Positions 25,557-35,116 of a stretch of 64,000 nucleotides of DNA are shown piece after piece. The stretch comes from Henriciella sp. (GTDB lineage: Bacteria > Pseudomonadota > Alphaproteobacteria > Caulobacterales > Hyphomonadaceae), in the NCBI RefSeq assembly GCF_029937755.1, contig NZ_JAPYPG010000004.1:1-64000 (forward strand), in the 5' to 3' direction. The notes beneath the pieces were generated by a model, which searched no databases, was not told the DNA's origin, and worked only from the letters and a program-made list of their open reading frames with translations. Made by a program: the position numbers and the translations under genes. How positions within the stretch are numbered: the stretch's first letter is position 1; every line of letters starts with the position of its first letter.

Positions 25557-28376
25557 TCAATCAACGCCGTCGATAAATGTTTCCACGAAGTCCTTGATCT
25601 TTGCGATCACACGGGAAGCGACTGTGCTGCGCTCGCGAAGTTTCGGCCGATGGTGCATGATCTTGATCACGTCATCACGGATCGGCGTGGTCTCGGTAAA
25701 CAGATACTGACCGATCACTCGCTCAAGGCCTTCGCGATCAAGATCCTCTTCGGCGCTAAGGGTTTCGATCGCTTTCTGCTTCTCTTCGCTCCAGTAGGCC
25801 TCAAAGGCATCGCCCACATCGTCACCTTTAGGGATGTCAGGGAAGTGCTTCGAAATGAACTTCTCGATCAGCTCCTTCTTGCTGCGGAGCTGAGCTTCGG
25901 AATCGAGAATATCCATGATCGATTTGCGTTTCTTGGCCTGCTCGGACGGCTTGGCGTCCTTCATGCTCTGCAGCAAAGCCACGATATAGCTCACATTGAT
26001 CTTATCGCGGCTGATCAGTTCGACTTCAAAATCGATGTCGTCGAGAATGGAGACTTTTTCCTTCTCTTTCTCGCTACGCACCTTGTCGTAGAGATCGAGA
26101 TACTTGCTCCGGTAATCTGCAAAGGTCTGCTCATCGATCGGCAGATCGTCGAAGTCGAACTGCGTGAAGCAATCAAGAACATTCTTGATCCGAATGACCT
26201 CTCTGAAGGCCTGGGCAAAGCGCGCTTCGTCTTCTTCCGTCAGGAGGTCATCCACGCTTTCGACCGTGGGTGTCAGGGCCAATAGGTTGCTGACAGCGTC
26301 CTCAAACTTCGAGACGTAGTCTTCATACGGCGCGAGGATGATCTCTTCTCGGGCTTCCTTGTTCGCAAACAGCTCGATGGCCTTGTCAGTGGCAAGCTTC
26401 AGGTTTCGGAAGCAAACAACATTCCCTTGCGACTTCTTGCTGCCCATCGTGCGATTGGTTCGGGAATAGGCTTGCAGCAATCCGTGATGCTGCAGGTTCT
26501 TGTCGACGTAGATTGTGTTCAGGGGCTTCGAGTCGAAGCCTGTCAGGAACATGTTCACCACAAGCAGAATATCGACCTCCCGCTTTTTGACCCGCTTCCC
26601 GATGTCTTTGTAGTAGCTGTAAAACTTGTCCGTTGAGTAATTCGTGCCGAACATCGAATTGTAATCGTCGATGTACTCGTCGAGCTTCTCCCGGCTGTGC
26701 TTGTTCACCGGCTTGGTGCCGTCTGGCATGATGTCTTCGTCCATGCCGTCCGCGTCAGCGTCCTCTTCGTTCGCCTGATACGAAAAGATGGTCGCGATCT
26801 TGAGGTTGTGCTCACCGGCAGCCTTCTTCGCCTTGAACAGCTCGTAATAGGCTATGAGCGTCTTCACATTCGAGACGCACATGATCGCGGTAAAATCGCG
26901 TGCATGGGTTTTGCGGTCATGATTGGCGATAATGTAGTCAGCGATCTTTTCGAGCCGCTCTGGGGCTTCCATGACCTCGCGTGTGTCGATCGCTTCGACC
27001 TCGATGTCCTCGACATGATCCTTGCGCTTCAGCGTGCGGATGTATTCGACTGAGAATTTCAGGACGTTTTCGTCGCGGATCGCATCCGTGATGACGTATT
27101 TGTGCAGACACTCTTCGAAAAGATCCTTGGTGGTGCGTTTGCCAAGAGCGTTCTTCGCAGCGTTGTCAGCGAAGATCGGTGTGCCCGTAAAGCCGAACAT
27201 CTGGACGTCGTCGAAATACTGCGTGATCCGCCTGTGCGTCTCACCAAACTGGCTGCGATGGCACTCATCGAAGATGAACACCATGCGCTTGTCCTTGAGC
27301 GCGTCCATTTTGGGCAAGTGGCGAGGATTGCTGATCGCCGTGTTCAGCTTCTGCAGGGTTGTGACGATGAGCGGCGTGTCGTCCGCAAACTGCCGAACGA
27401 GCTGAGCCGTGTTGTTGGTCGCGTCGACGCTGCCTTCCTGGAAGGCATTGAATTCCTTAATCGTCTGGAAGTCGAGATCCTTGCGATCGACCACGAAAAC
27501 CACTTTCTGTACGTGCGGGCTCTGGGTCAGAATCTGCGCGGTCTTGAAGGAAGTTAGGGTCTTGCCCGAGCCCGTGGTGTGCCAGATATAGCCGTTTTTC
27601 TTAGTGTTCGCGACGCGTTCCACGATCGCCTCAACGGCATAGAACTGGTAAGGGCGAAGCGCCATCAACAGCTGATCGCTTTCATTGAGCACGATGTATT
27701 TCGTGATCATTTTTGAGAGCTGGCACTTTTCGAGAAACACCTCCGCGAAAGCCGCGAGTGAACTGATCTTCTTGTTGTCGATATCCGTCCAGTAGAAGGT
27801 CTGCTTGAAGTCCCGCCGGTTCACGGGATTGTTTGCATAGTATTTCGTGTTCACGCCATTGGAGATCACGAACATCTGGATGAACTGAAAGAGCCCGTGG
27901 CCAGACGTGAATGAGTGCCGGTGATAGCGATTGGTCTGGTTGAAGGCCTCCTTCATTTCCAGGCCGCGCCGCTTCAGCTCAATCTGGACGAGCGGTAGAC
28001 CATTCACGAGCAGAGTCACGTCGTAGCGATTGGTGTATTTTCCGATCATTGTGACCTGGTGCGTCACCTGATACTGGTTTTTGCACCACTGGATCTGATT
28101 GATCAGCTCAATGTAACCGGTCGTGCCGTCGTCACGGGTAAAATCAACCTTATCGCGGAGGATCTTGGCCTTCTCGAAGATGTTTCCCCGAGAGAGCTTA
28201 TTCAGCACCTGTTTGAATTCGGCGTCCGACAGCGTTGTACTGTTGTGAGCTTCCAGTTGGCCTTTCAGATTGGCGACTAGCGCAGCTTCATCCGGGATCG
28301 ATATTTTTTGCCAGCCTAGGGTTTGAAGTTGTTCCACCAAGGCATTTTCTAGCTGTTGTTCAGTTTGAGTGGTCAT
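25557..28376 (-). CDS. hsdR: Type I restriction endonuclease subunit R (HsdR), system 2
   Basis: About 939 aa from ATG 28374-28376 (a TTG four codons upstream is also open). The nuclease centre is D-V-T-L-L-V with VQIELKRR. The helicase has HTTGSGKT, FDECHRSQFGE and FGFTGTPIF. The C-terminal part includes the charged linker and helical domain usual in HsdR. It differs clearly from the HsdR of the first system, so the two are not recent duplicates. It overlaps nothing downstream and follows hsdS closely (5 bp between the hsdS stop and this ATG lies within the overlap of the TTG form). It should form one restriction complex with the adjoining hsdS and hsdM. Confidence 0.95.
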   Translation of the reverse strand: MTTQTEQQLENALVEQLQTLGWQKISIPDEAALVANLKGQLEAHNSTTLSDAEFKQVLNKLSRGNIFEKAKILRDKVDFTRDDGTTGYIELINQIQWCKNQYQVTHQVTMIGKYTNRYDVTLLVNGLPLVQIELKRRGLEMKEAFNQTNRYHRHSFTSGHGLFQFIQMFVISNGVNTKYYANNPVNRRDFKQTFYWTDIDNKKISSLAAFAEVFLEKCQLSKMITKYIVLNESDQLLMALRPYQFYAVEAIVERVANTKKNGYIWHTTGSGKTLTSFKTAQILTQSPHVQKVVFVVDRKDLDFQTIKEFNAFQEGSVDATNNTAQLVRQFADDTPLIVTTLQKLNTAISNPRHLPKMDALKDKRMVFIFDECHRSQFGETHRRITQYFDDVQMFGFTGTPIFADNAAKNALGKRTTKDLFEECLHKYVITDAIRDENVLKFSVEYIRTLKRKDHVEDIEVEAIDTREVMEAPERLEKIADYIIANHDRKTHARDFTAIMCVSNVKTLIAYYELFKAKKAAGEHNLKIATIFSYQANEEDADADGMDEDIMPDGTKPVNKHSREKLDEYIDDYNSMFGTNYSTDKFYSYYKDIGKRVKKREVDILLVVNMFLTGFDSKPLNTIYVDKNLQHHGLLQAYSRTNRTMGSKKSQGNVVCFRNLKLATDKAIELFANKEAREEIILAPYEDYVSKFEDAVSNLLALTPTVESVDDLLTEEDEARFAQAFREVIRIKNVLDCFTQFDFDDLPIDEQTFADYRSKYLDLYDKVRSEKEKEKVSILDDIDFEVELISRDKINVSYIVALLQSMKDAKPSEQAKKRKSIMDILDSEAQLRSKKELIEKFISKHFPDIPKGDDVGDAFEAYWSEEKQKAIETLSAEEDLDREGLERVIGQYLFTETTPIRDDVIKIMHHRPKLRERSTVASRVIAKIKDFVETFIDGVD

Positions 28377-28380
28377 AAAT

Positions 28381-29637
28381 CTATACAAACATGCTTTGAA
28401 GAAGGCCTTGTTTGAAGGTGACTGCGAAACTCAATTCGCTGTCCGCTAACTCCAGTCTTCTTTGAATTGCGTTTAGGAATTCAACAATCGCCAAGCGCTC
28501 AGGTTTGGAGGGAATTGACACTGGCAAACCAAAAAAGTCGTCGATTGCCATATTGAGCAATCCGTGATTTCGAGCTCCTTCTTGAGTAATACGAGCAAGC
28601 TCACGATTGAGTATCTGACTTTCAAACAACCATTCTAGAAAATTCGACATTTCGGAATTGGCCGCTGAGAAGCAAATATAAAGTGTAGACACCACACCGG
28701 ATTCGTACTCATTGAGACGCTTTATTGCGCCGAGCGGATATCCTCTAGAATAGCTCTTGTTGTAGGCAAATTCACCACGCAGAAGTCTGTAGTAGCCCGA
28801 CAAGTCCTTAGCCGAAACGGAATGATTAAAGTAATCCATTTGACTTACGAGACCGCTCTGTGCCGATATCGTAAGCACATTGTCGTCGCTGCAATCGTTT
28901 TTTCTACGAACACGACAAACCAGGTCAGAAAGCCTTTTCTTTTCCCAGGCTGGAAATTCTTTTCCTGACTGATCTTTCAGCCTCAGCTCTTGCCTGAACA
29001 TGTTTTGCAAGCAGCTCTTCTTGTACAGCTCAATCAGCTCTCGCTGCCGTCGTGCTAGATTAATCTTATCGTCTATAACACGCAGAAAAGAAGAAATTTT
29101 TTCCTGCTCACCCCTGCTCGTTGTGGGGATTGAAAAGCGCTCTACGTCTGACAGATTCAAGCCCGGTTGAGCAGCGCCTTTTATGTATTTCCGGACTTCA
29201 CGTGAACCAAGTGGCGACTTTAACGCCTGTTCTATGAAACCAGGCACAGCCTTGCTTTTATCGATTGAAATTCTTGCGGTAGTCTGTGTGATGTTGGCTC
29301 CGGCCAACCATTCAGGAACTACCGCGACTGTCCCGGTATTAGCACCAACGATGGTCATCAGCAGATCACCAGGCGCAAGTTTCGAGCGCTTGTAAGGCGC
29401 GTCCACTTCTTTTGTGACCATTTTTATTTGGTCGATAGGAGCCCATCCTGATGAGTAATCTCCCCCTCGAACCAACGGGATGCCGTCATCGACAAACTTG
29501 CCAGGTTGAACGATCCCGTACGTAATTTTTCGGTCTTGCTCGACAAGATCTTTCAAATGTGACTTCGACCACGGTTCCGAAAAGTTCGGAAACCGCAGAA
29601 CGGGAGCATCAGGAGTTTTAGTAGTAGCTTTTGACAT
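28381..29637 (-). CDS. hsdS: Type I RM specificity subunit (HsdS), system 2
   Basis: The 418-aa subunit has two target-recognition domains, each followed by a conserved helical stretch (SIPTTSRGEQEKISSFL and PVSIPSKPERLAIVEFL). Visible TRD features are YGIVQPGKFVDDGIPLVRGGD and a second LSGYYRLLRGEFAYNKS. The length is that of a full HsdS. The gene is noticeably more AT-rich than its neighbours, a sign of separate ancestry often seen for hsdS. It lies 4 bp after hsdM on the same strand. Confidence 0.94.
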   Translation of the reverse strand: MSKATTKTPDAPVLRFPNFSEPWSKSHLKDLVEQDRKITYGIVQPGKFVDDGIPLVRGGDYSSGWAPIDQIKMVTKEVDAPYKRSKLAPGDLLMTIVGANTGTVAVVPEWLAGANITQTTARISIDKSKAVPGFIEQALKSPLGSREVRKYIKGAAQPGLNLSDVERFSIPTTSRGEQEKISSFLRVIDDKINLARRQRELIELYKKSCLQNMFRQELRLKDQSGKEFPAWEKKRLSDLVCRVRRKNDCSDDNVLTISAQSGLVSQMDYFNHSVSAKDLSGYYRLLRGEFAYNKSYSRGYPLGAIKRLNEYESGVVSTLYICFSAANSEMSNFLEWLFESQILNRELARITQEGARNHGLLNMAIDDFFGLPVSIPSKPERLAIVEFLNAIQRRLELADSELSFAVTFKQGLLQSMFV

Positions 29638-29641
29638 AAAT

Positions 29642-31204
29642 TTAGAACGGACTAGAAATGCCGAGCTCCCTACAAAAAGCGCGGATTTTCTCGTCTGCTT
29701 CAGATATGTTGTGCTCTAGAGCTCTAAGCTCGTTAGTCACTTGATTGAGATCCACTAGATCGGGCTCTTCAAAAGTCTCAACGTATCTGGGAATATTCAG
29801 GTTAAAGTCGTTCGCCCTAATTTCTTCGAGTAACGCTGGATGTGCGTATTTTTCGATCGGGGAGCGGGCCGAATAAGCCGATATGATTCTCTCAACCTGT
29901 TTATCTGTCAGTACGTTCTGAGTGCCGACTTTTTCAAACTCAGCGCTCGCATCAATAAACAGTATATTATCATCATGAACCCGACACTTCTTAAGCACGA
30001 GTATGCAAGCGGGAATGCTGGTTCCGTAAAATAGATTTTGGGGAAGACCGATGACGGCATCTAAGTAGTTAAGATCGTCTACAATGTGCTGTCGGATTCT
30101 ACCTTCTGCACCGCTTCTGAAGAGTGCACCGTGCGGCAAAACAATGGCTGCAGTTCCGTTGTCCGACAACTGGTAGATCATGTGCTGTACAAACGCAAAG
30201 TCGGCCTTCGAACTGGGCGCGAGAGAGCCGTACTGGGCAAAGCGATCATCCGTTTCGTTGAGCGGATTATCTTTACCTTTCCATTTTGCGGAGAATGGCG
30301 GATTGGCGACAACCGCTTCGAACCGCTCGTCTAGATGCTGTGGCTCTTCGAGCGTATCTTCCTGGCGAATATCGAAACGCGAGAAATGTACGTCGTGCAG
30401 GATCATGTTCATCCGCGCGAGATTGTAGGTGGTGCGATTGAGCTCCTGGCCGTAAAATGCGCCGACTTCAGCTTCCTTCGCGATCCGCAAAAGAAGGGAG
30501 CCAGAGCCACAGGCCGGATCATAGGCCGATTTGATCTTTTTCTTATCGAGTGTGACCAGTTTGGCGAGAATTCTGGACACTTGTTGAGGCGTGTAGAACT
30601 CGCCGGCCTTCTTGCCCGCGCCCGATGCAAACTGCGCGATCAGGTACTCATAGGCGTCGCCCAACACGTCAGCGTTCCCGCTTTCAAGCTTGAAGTCGAT
30701 GACATCGAGGTGGGAGAGCACCTTCGCGATCAGCTTGTTGCGTGCCTCGACTGTGCGGCCGAGTTTTGTGCTGGAGAGGTCGAGGTCCTCAAAGAGCTTG
30801 TTGAAGTCGTCCTCGCTCTCTGTGCCCATAGTCGACTGTTCGATCGCATTGAGGATCGACTGCAGGTCTTCGAGGATGAAGTTGTCTTCGCCTTCCGTGT
30901 CGGCATTGCCGCGCTTAGCGACAGCCCGGAAAAGCTCATTCGGACGCAGGAAGTAGCCAAGCTTTTCGAGCGACTCTTCGCGGATCGCTTCGATGTCCTC
31001 TTCGTCAGTGAGCTTTGCATAGTCACTGATCTCTTCGGTCTCCAGGAGCCGGTTCGCGAAGATGAGCTGCTTTTCCGAGAGGTATTTGTAGAAGATGAAG
31101 CCAAGGATGTAGTCGCGGAATTCATCCGCATCCATCTTGCCTCTAAGTTCGTTCGCAATCTTCCAAAGCTGCTGTTCTAACCGCTTTTTTTCTTCTTCTG
31201 ACAT
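29642..31204 (-). CDS. hsdM: Type I RM methyltransferase subunit (HsdM), system 2
   Basis: This 520-aa adenine methyltransferase has the N-terminal HsdM domain, then DPACGSGSLLL (SAM binding) and VVANPPFSAKW (catalytic NPPF). It is first in the hsdM-hsdS-hsdR operon. No Shine-Dalgarno sequence precedes the ATG at 31202-31204, but a TAGAAT hexamer lies seven bases upstream, so a leaderless transcript is likely. Confidence 0.95.
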   Translation of the reverse strand: MSEEEKKRLEQQLWKIANELRGKMDADEFRDYILGFIFYKYLSEKQLIFANRLLETEEISDYAKLTDEEDIEAIREESLEKLGYFLRPNELFRAVAKRGNADTEGEDNFILEDLQSILNAIEQSTMGTESEDDFNKLFEDLDLSSTKLGRTVEARNKLIAKVLSHLDVIDFKLESGNADVLGDAYEYLIAQFASGAGKKAGEFYTPQQVSRILAKLVTLDKKKIKSAYDPACGSGSLLLRIAKEAEVGAFYGQELNRTTYNLARMNMILHDVHFSRFDIRQEDTLEEPQHLDERFEAVVANPPFSAKWKGKDNPLNETDDRFAQYGSLAPSSKADFAFVQHMIYQLSDNGTAAIVLPHGALFRSGAEGRIRQHIVDDLNYLDAVIGLPQNLFYGTSIPACILVLKKCRVHDDNILFIDASAEFEKVGTQNVLTDKQVERIISAYSARSPIEKYAHPALLEEIRANDFNLNIPRYVETFEEPDLVDLNQVTNELRALEHNISEADEKIRAFCRELGISSPF

Positions 31205-31210
31205 GGATTG

Positions 31211-31216
31211 ATTCTA
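31211..31216 (-). promoter_or_regulatory. Candidate -10 box for a leaderless hsdM message
   Basis: TAGAAT on the minus strand matches five of six bases of the -10 consensus, and its expected start point falls on the hsdM ATG. No clear -35 box is found at 16-18 bp. Confidence 0.35.
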
Positions 31217-31410
31217 GCACGTTGGGTCGGATATTTCCGGTTGAAGCCTAAAGTGGGAGTAGCGGGATTCACGCGCCAGACAAGCTTCCGCAGCGGATGG
31301 GGAAGCGAGTCGGAATCTGTATCCCCATGGGTGGCGGGCCTCCTATCCCTGTCCATAAAGCAGCATTCTTTCTCACCAGACCTCATCAATTGGTGCTGCG
31401 CTGGTGTGAC

Positions 31411-31489
31411 TTCACTTCTCTCCTGAGAAGTGAAAGCGCCTCCGACATGCCTCCTGGATCGGGAATCGGCTTGTCGGAGGCGCTTTCAC
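31411..31489 (+). promoter_or_regulatory. Two overlapping, mutually exclusive hairpins upstream of the mobilisation operon
   Basis: TTCACTTCTC (31411-31420) pairs perfectly with GAGAAGTGAA (31425-31434). The last five bases of that stem are also the first bases of a longer perfect 18-bp arm, 31430-31447, which pairs with 31472-31489 around a 24-base loop. Only one stem can form at a time in RNA. The pair lies 44 bp before the membrane-protein gene at 31533 and 225 bp from divergent hsdM. It could be an attenuator, a recombination or transfer site, or a protein-binding dyad. This region (31205-31532) holds no gene. Confidence 0.6.
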
Positions 31490-31532
31490 AGTTTCTCCTT
31501 AAGGTGTAATAAAGAATGGGGAGGGGGATGAA

Positions 31533-32048
31533 ATGAAACTTCTGTTTAGTCGTGAGCAAACAGCCCATGCCGTGGGCCGTGTGACGTTCAAGCTCTGGGG
31601 AAAGATCGAGCTGGACGAACAGGAACAGGCTTTGATGAAACGCTATCGTTTCGATGACTCGATCCTGATCGCGGAGGATCAACCAAACCTGATCAGGAAT
31701 AGTGGTCTTCTTGGTGCCTTGGCGGGACTCGTAGCCCTGGTGCTCTTCAACGCCATGATGCCGATGGATTTAGCCTTCCTGCTGGCGATTGGCGCTTTCG
31801 GTGGCGTCGCGTACTGGTTCTATAATGAGAAGCGCGAAACGATCTATGTACGCGATCTGCTGCATGGTCGCCATTTCGCCTGCAAGACCGTGATCGCCCT
31901 CGCCAAGAAGGAAGCCTGGCTACAATCCGTCGTCGCGTTTCTGCGGCAGGTCATGGAGAGCGCCAAGCATTGGGATGGCCAGGAAATCATCGCCATTGAA
32001 GCGCTGCCAAAGGAAGAGGCTCGCCAGCTCATTCTCAAAGCCGGTTAA
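31533..32048 (+). CDS. Two-segment membrane protein, first gene of mobilisation operon
   Basis: The 171-aa protein has two adjacent membrane segments at about residues 56-95 (LLGALAGLVALVLFNAMMP and AFLLAIGAFGGVAYWFY) and hydrophilic ends. A strong GGGGAGGGGG sequence precedes the ATG. It abuts the next gene directly (TAAATG), so it is probably co-translated with the VirD4-like ATPase and may anchor or regulate it. I do not recognise the family. Confidence 0.75.
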   Translation: MKLLFSREQTAHAVGRVTFKLWGKIELDEQEQALMKRYRFDDSILIAEDQPNLIRNSGLLGALAGLVALVLFNAMMPMDLAFLLAIGAFGGVAYWFYNEKRETIYVRDLLHGRHFACKTVIALAKKEAWLQSVVAFLRQVMESAKHWDGQEIIAIEALPKEEARQLILKAG

Positions 32049-34157
32049 ATGCCACTCCACACCGGAGCCCGCTTTCACAGCTTCCTGCACGGTCTGCTTC
32101 GGTCGAAGGACAGGGCCGAAACCTACAGCCTGTTTTGCGAAGTCGTCGAGCGCTATGAATCAAGCGGGCTCGATCAACCCGAGGCACGCCAAGCGTTCAT
32201 CGATAGAGTCGATGTCAGTGTGCGAGAGGATCTGGGACTTCTAGCCGATAGCCCGATTGCTCGCGCTGTTGCCCGGTTCATCAACCGGCTGTTCGACTTT
32301 GAGCAGCTTTTCCTTGTTCCAGCGCTGGATTGGGAAGAGAAGCGGTCGACAACCGACTGGTGGATCATTCGAGATGATCTGCTGCGGCAAAAAATGCTGC
32401 TGCATGATGTGTCCGAGACGGAAGCTGTCCTGAATGAATTGCTGACGGACCTTCTGAAACCGCTCGCGAAGGGCGCGGCGGCCGATCAGACATCAGACGC
32501 CGGAACCTCAGATATCGAACTCAAATGCCAGCCGCTTGAGAGCACATCGAGCGTGGCGGTTGCCGTCGAGCAGATGCTCGTGGCTCTGCTGCCCGAAAAC
32601 GAAAATGCCCAAGCGCTATTCCCGAGGCTGACCGGTCAGCTGGCTGCGAACCTGGAGCGCGCGTCGAGCAAGAACCCGCTCGAAGGCCAGACCTCGTCCC
32701 GTTCGGGTCACACGCTACCGACACGTTCACGCCTCTCAACCGCTTTGGAAATTGTCCGGGCCTATCTCGGCAGCACGCCTGCCGAAGATCTGTTCGCTAT
32801 GGAGGCCACCCTCCGAATTCCCGAATGGGTGCGCTTCGAGCACATGCACATGCTGGGCGGCACCGGCCACGGCAAAAGCCAAGCGCTGCAGTATCTGATC
32901 GGTCAGGATCTTGAGGCTGTCGCAGCGGGCAAGCGATCTGTTGTGGTGCTCGATAGCCAGGGCGACCTTATTCAGAATATTGCGGGTCTGCAGGTCTTCG
33001 GGCCGGGCGGCGAGCTTGAAGACCGGCTGGTCCTGATCGACCCAAGCGATGTTGAATGGCCGGTCGCCCTCAACCTCTTCGATGTCGGCCAGGAGCGTCT
33101 AAACAGCTATGAGGCGCTCGAACGCGAACGGCTCACCAACTCGATCCTCGAACTCTATGAGTTCGTCCTTGGATCGCTGCTGTCTGCAGAAATGACGCAA
33201 AAGCAGAATGTCATTTTCCGCTATGTCACGCGCCTCATGCTGCATATCCCCGATGCGACGATCCACACGCTGCGTGATCTGATGGAGCCCGGCAGTGAGA
33301 CGAAATTTGCGACTTATATCGCCAAGCTCCCGCAAACCGCCCGCCGCTTCTTCGAAACGGAATTTTCGTCTCGTGAGTTCGAACAGACGAAAAAGCAGGT
33401 TATGCGGCGTTTGTGGGGGATACTGGAAAACCAGACCTTCGAGCGGATGTTCTCGCACCCGAAATCGAAGCTCGACCTCTTTGCGGAAATGAACGCCGGC
33501 AAGGTCATCCTGATCAATACGGCGAAGGATCTGCTCAAGGAACAGGGAACCGAGATATTCGGGCGCTTCTTCATCGCGATGATCGCGCAAGCCGCGCAGG
33601 AGCGCGCCACGCTCGCTGCCAGGAAAAGAACCCCGACTTTTGTCTACATCGACGAGGCGGCGGACTATTTCGATCGCAATATGGCGATCATTCTGGCGCA
33701 GGCCCGCAAATACAAGGTGGGGATGATCCTCGCGCACCAATATCTCGGCCAGCTCGATCATCGTTTGCAGGAAGCTTTTGGCGCCAATACGTCGATCAAG
33801 TTTGCAGGCGGTGTGTCATCTAAGGATGCGCGGGCGCTCGCGCCGATGCTTCAGTGCAGCGCGGAACAGATTGAAAGCCAGCCAAAGGGCAGCTTCGCCG
33901 CCTCTGTTCGCGGCGTGACGGCTGCCCCTGTCGCCGCCCACATCCCTTTCGGGTTTCTTGAAGCGAAGGCGCAGATGTCGGCCGCTGATCGCGCCGGGCT
34001 GCGTGACCGAATGCGGTCACGCTATGCTGTCCACTATTCGGACCTCGATGAAACCGAACAGGCGCGTGAACCGGATTCGGGTGACGAAACCGATCATGAC
34101 GCTGGCGATGATGACCCATCCGGATCGGTCGATCTGACGCCAGGATCAAACTGGTGA
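32049..34157 (+). CDS. VirD4/TraD-like DNA-transfer ATPase (702 aa)
   Basis: A P-loop lies at about residues 270-277 (GGTGHGKS), with Walker B-like VVVLDSQGDL soon after and a second acidic box TFVYIDEAADYFD further on. The C-terminal FGANTSIKFAGGVSSKDAR segment is typical of TraG/TraM-recognition coupling ATPases. Unlike classic VirD4 it has no N-terminal membrane segment, but the preceding gene supplies one. The family pumps single-stranded DNA during conjugation. It overlaps the next gene by 4 bp. A smaller homologue lies at 36874. Confidence 0.83.
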   Translation: MPLHTGARFHSFLHGLLRSKDRAETYSLFCEVVERYESSGLDQPEARQAFIDRVDVSVREDLGLLADSPIARAVARFINRLFDFEQLFLVPALDWEEKRSTTDWWIIRDDLLRQKMLLHDVSETEAVLNELLTDLLKPLAKGAAADQTSDAGTSDIELKCQPLESTSSVAVAVEQMLVALLPENENAQALFPRLTGQLAANLERASSKNPLEGQTSSRSGHTLPTRSRLSTALEIVRAYLGSTPAEDLFAMEATLRIPEWVRFEHMHMLGGTGHGKSQALQYLIGQDLEAVAAGKRSVVVLDSQGDLIQNIAGLQVFGPGGELEDRLVLIDPSDVEWPVALNLFDVGQERLNSYEALERERLTNSILELYEFVLGSLLSAEMTQKQNVIFRYVTRLMLHIPDATIHTLRDLMEPGSETKFATYIAKLPQTARRFFETEFSSREFEQTKKQVMRRLWGILENQTFERMFSHPKSKLDLFAEMNAGKVILINTAKDLLKEQGTEIFGRFFIAMIAQAAQERATLAARKRTPTFVYIDEAADYFDRNMAIILAQARKYKVGMILAHQYLGQLDHRLQEAFGANTSIKFAGGVSSKDARALAPMLQCSAEQIESQPKGSFAASVRGVTAAPVAAHIPFGFLEAKAQMSAADRAGLRDRMRSRYAVHYSDLDETEQAREPDSGDETDHDAGDDDPSGSVDLTPGSNW

Positions 34158-35116
34158 GGGAAAGGCGAGAGGCTAGCGGTCGCCGCGACCGGCGCAAGCC
34201 GGTCTCGACCGGCAAGCGGATTAGGCTGACAGACCGCGACCGACGCTGGCTGCGCCTGCTCGCCGATCACGGGCCACTGCCGACATCGTTTCTGCTCGAA
34301 TTTGCCAAAGGCCTGGGCGTGAGCGAGAAGCGGGCGCGTGAGCGCCTGACGGACCTTTTCAATGAAGAAGAGACGGCCCATGGCGGGGCCTATCTCACGC
34401 GGCCGCCGCAGCAATTCCATACGCTCGACAGCCGCTACAATCAGCTGGTCTATGATCTGAGTGAAGCAGGCAAGGCAGCGCTCAAGGAGACCGATGATCT
34501 GCCGCCGTCTCCGTCTTTGTCCGGGCCGTGGCTACATCGCTTCATGACCAGCGCCATTACCGCTTCAATCCGACTGGCTGCCGAGCGCCGGGCTGATCTT
34601 ACCTACATCCCTGAGCAAGCTATTCTGCGACGCGCGAATGCCACGATCGATGTCTCGCTTGAATGGCCTGAGGCGAACGGGCGTGCTTTGCAAAAGGTCA
34701 CTCTCCGCCCAGACGCGATCTTCGGGCTCGAATACCATACAAAAAAAGGAAGCCGGTTTCGCTTTTTTGCCCTTGAAGCCGATCGCGCCACGGAACCGCT
34801 TACCTCGTCCAACTTCAATCGCAAAAGCGCGGTGAAGCAATTTGGGTTGTACCGCGCCTATATCGAGACTGGCGTTTACAGACAGCATTTGCGGCTGACG
34901 TCGCCAATGATCGTGCTCAATGTGTCGAGCGACCCGAAACGAACAGACAGACTGCTCGCCCTGGCCGAAGCAAAGCTCGGAGGCGTAAACTATCAGCTTT
35001 TCCAATCGTGGGAGGCGTTTGCGCCGCCCTTCCGGCCACCGGAGCCCAATCTCGATCTGCTGGAAGGAAACTGGCAGAGGGCTGGGTTTAGTTCTCTCCA
35101 TCTCGATCATCCGTAG
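34154..35116 (+). CDS. Replication-relaxation family protein
   Basis: The 320-aa protein starts with a GTG that overlaps the ATPase stop by 4 bp. It opens with a winged-helix region (LTDRDRRWLRLLADHGPLP, SEKRARERLTDLF) as in Replic_Relax proteins, followed by a strand-rich domain with FFALEADRATEPL, which looks like a nuclease-type ExD/E core. The family is found beside VirD4-like ATPases on plasmids and integrative elements and is thought to act in plasmid replication or relaxation. Its role here is inferred from that. Confidence 0.8.
   Translation: MRERREASGRRDRRKPVSTGKRIRLTDRDRRWLRLLADHGPLPTSFLLEFAKGLGVSEKRARERLTDLFNEEETAHGGAYLTRPPQQFHTLDSRYNQLVYDLSEAGKAALKETDDLPPSPSLSGPWLHRFMTSAITASIRLAAERRADLTYIPEQAILRRANATIDVSLEWPEANGRALQKVTLRPDAIFGLEYHTKKGSRFRFFALEADRATEPLTSSNFNRKSAVKQFGLYRAYIETGVYRQHLRLTSPMIVLNVSSDPKRTDRLLALAEAKLGGVNYQLFQSWEAFAPPFRPPEPNLDLLEGNWQRAGFSSLHLDHP

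Noticed and set aside
30335..31180. Open plus-strand frame opposite hsdM of system 2
   Set aside because: It is antisense to a clear hsdM and carries no motif or ribosome site.
33099..33761. Open minus-strand frame opposite the 702-aa ATPase gene
   Set aside because: The sense gene has Walker and acidic motifs in frame, while the antisense product looks unlike any protein family.
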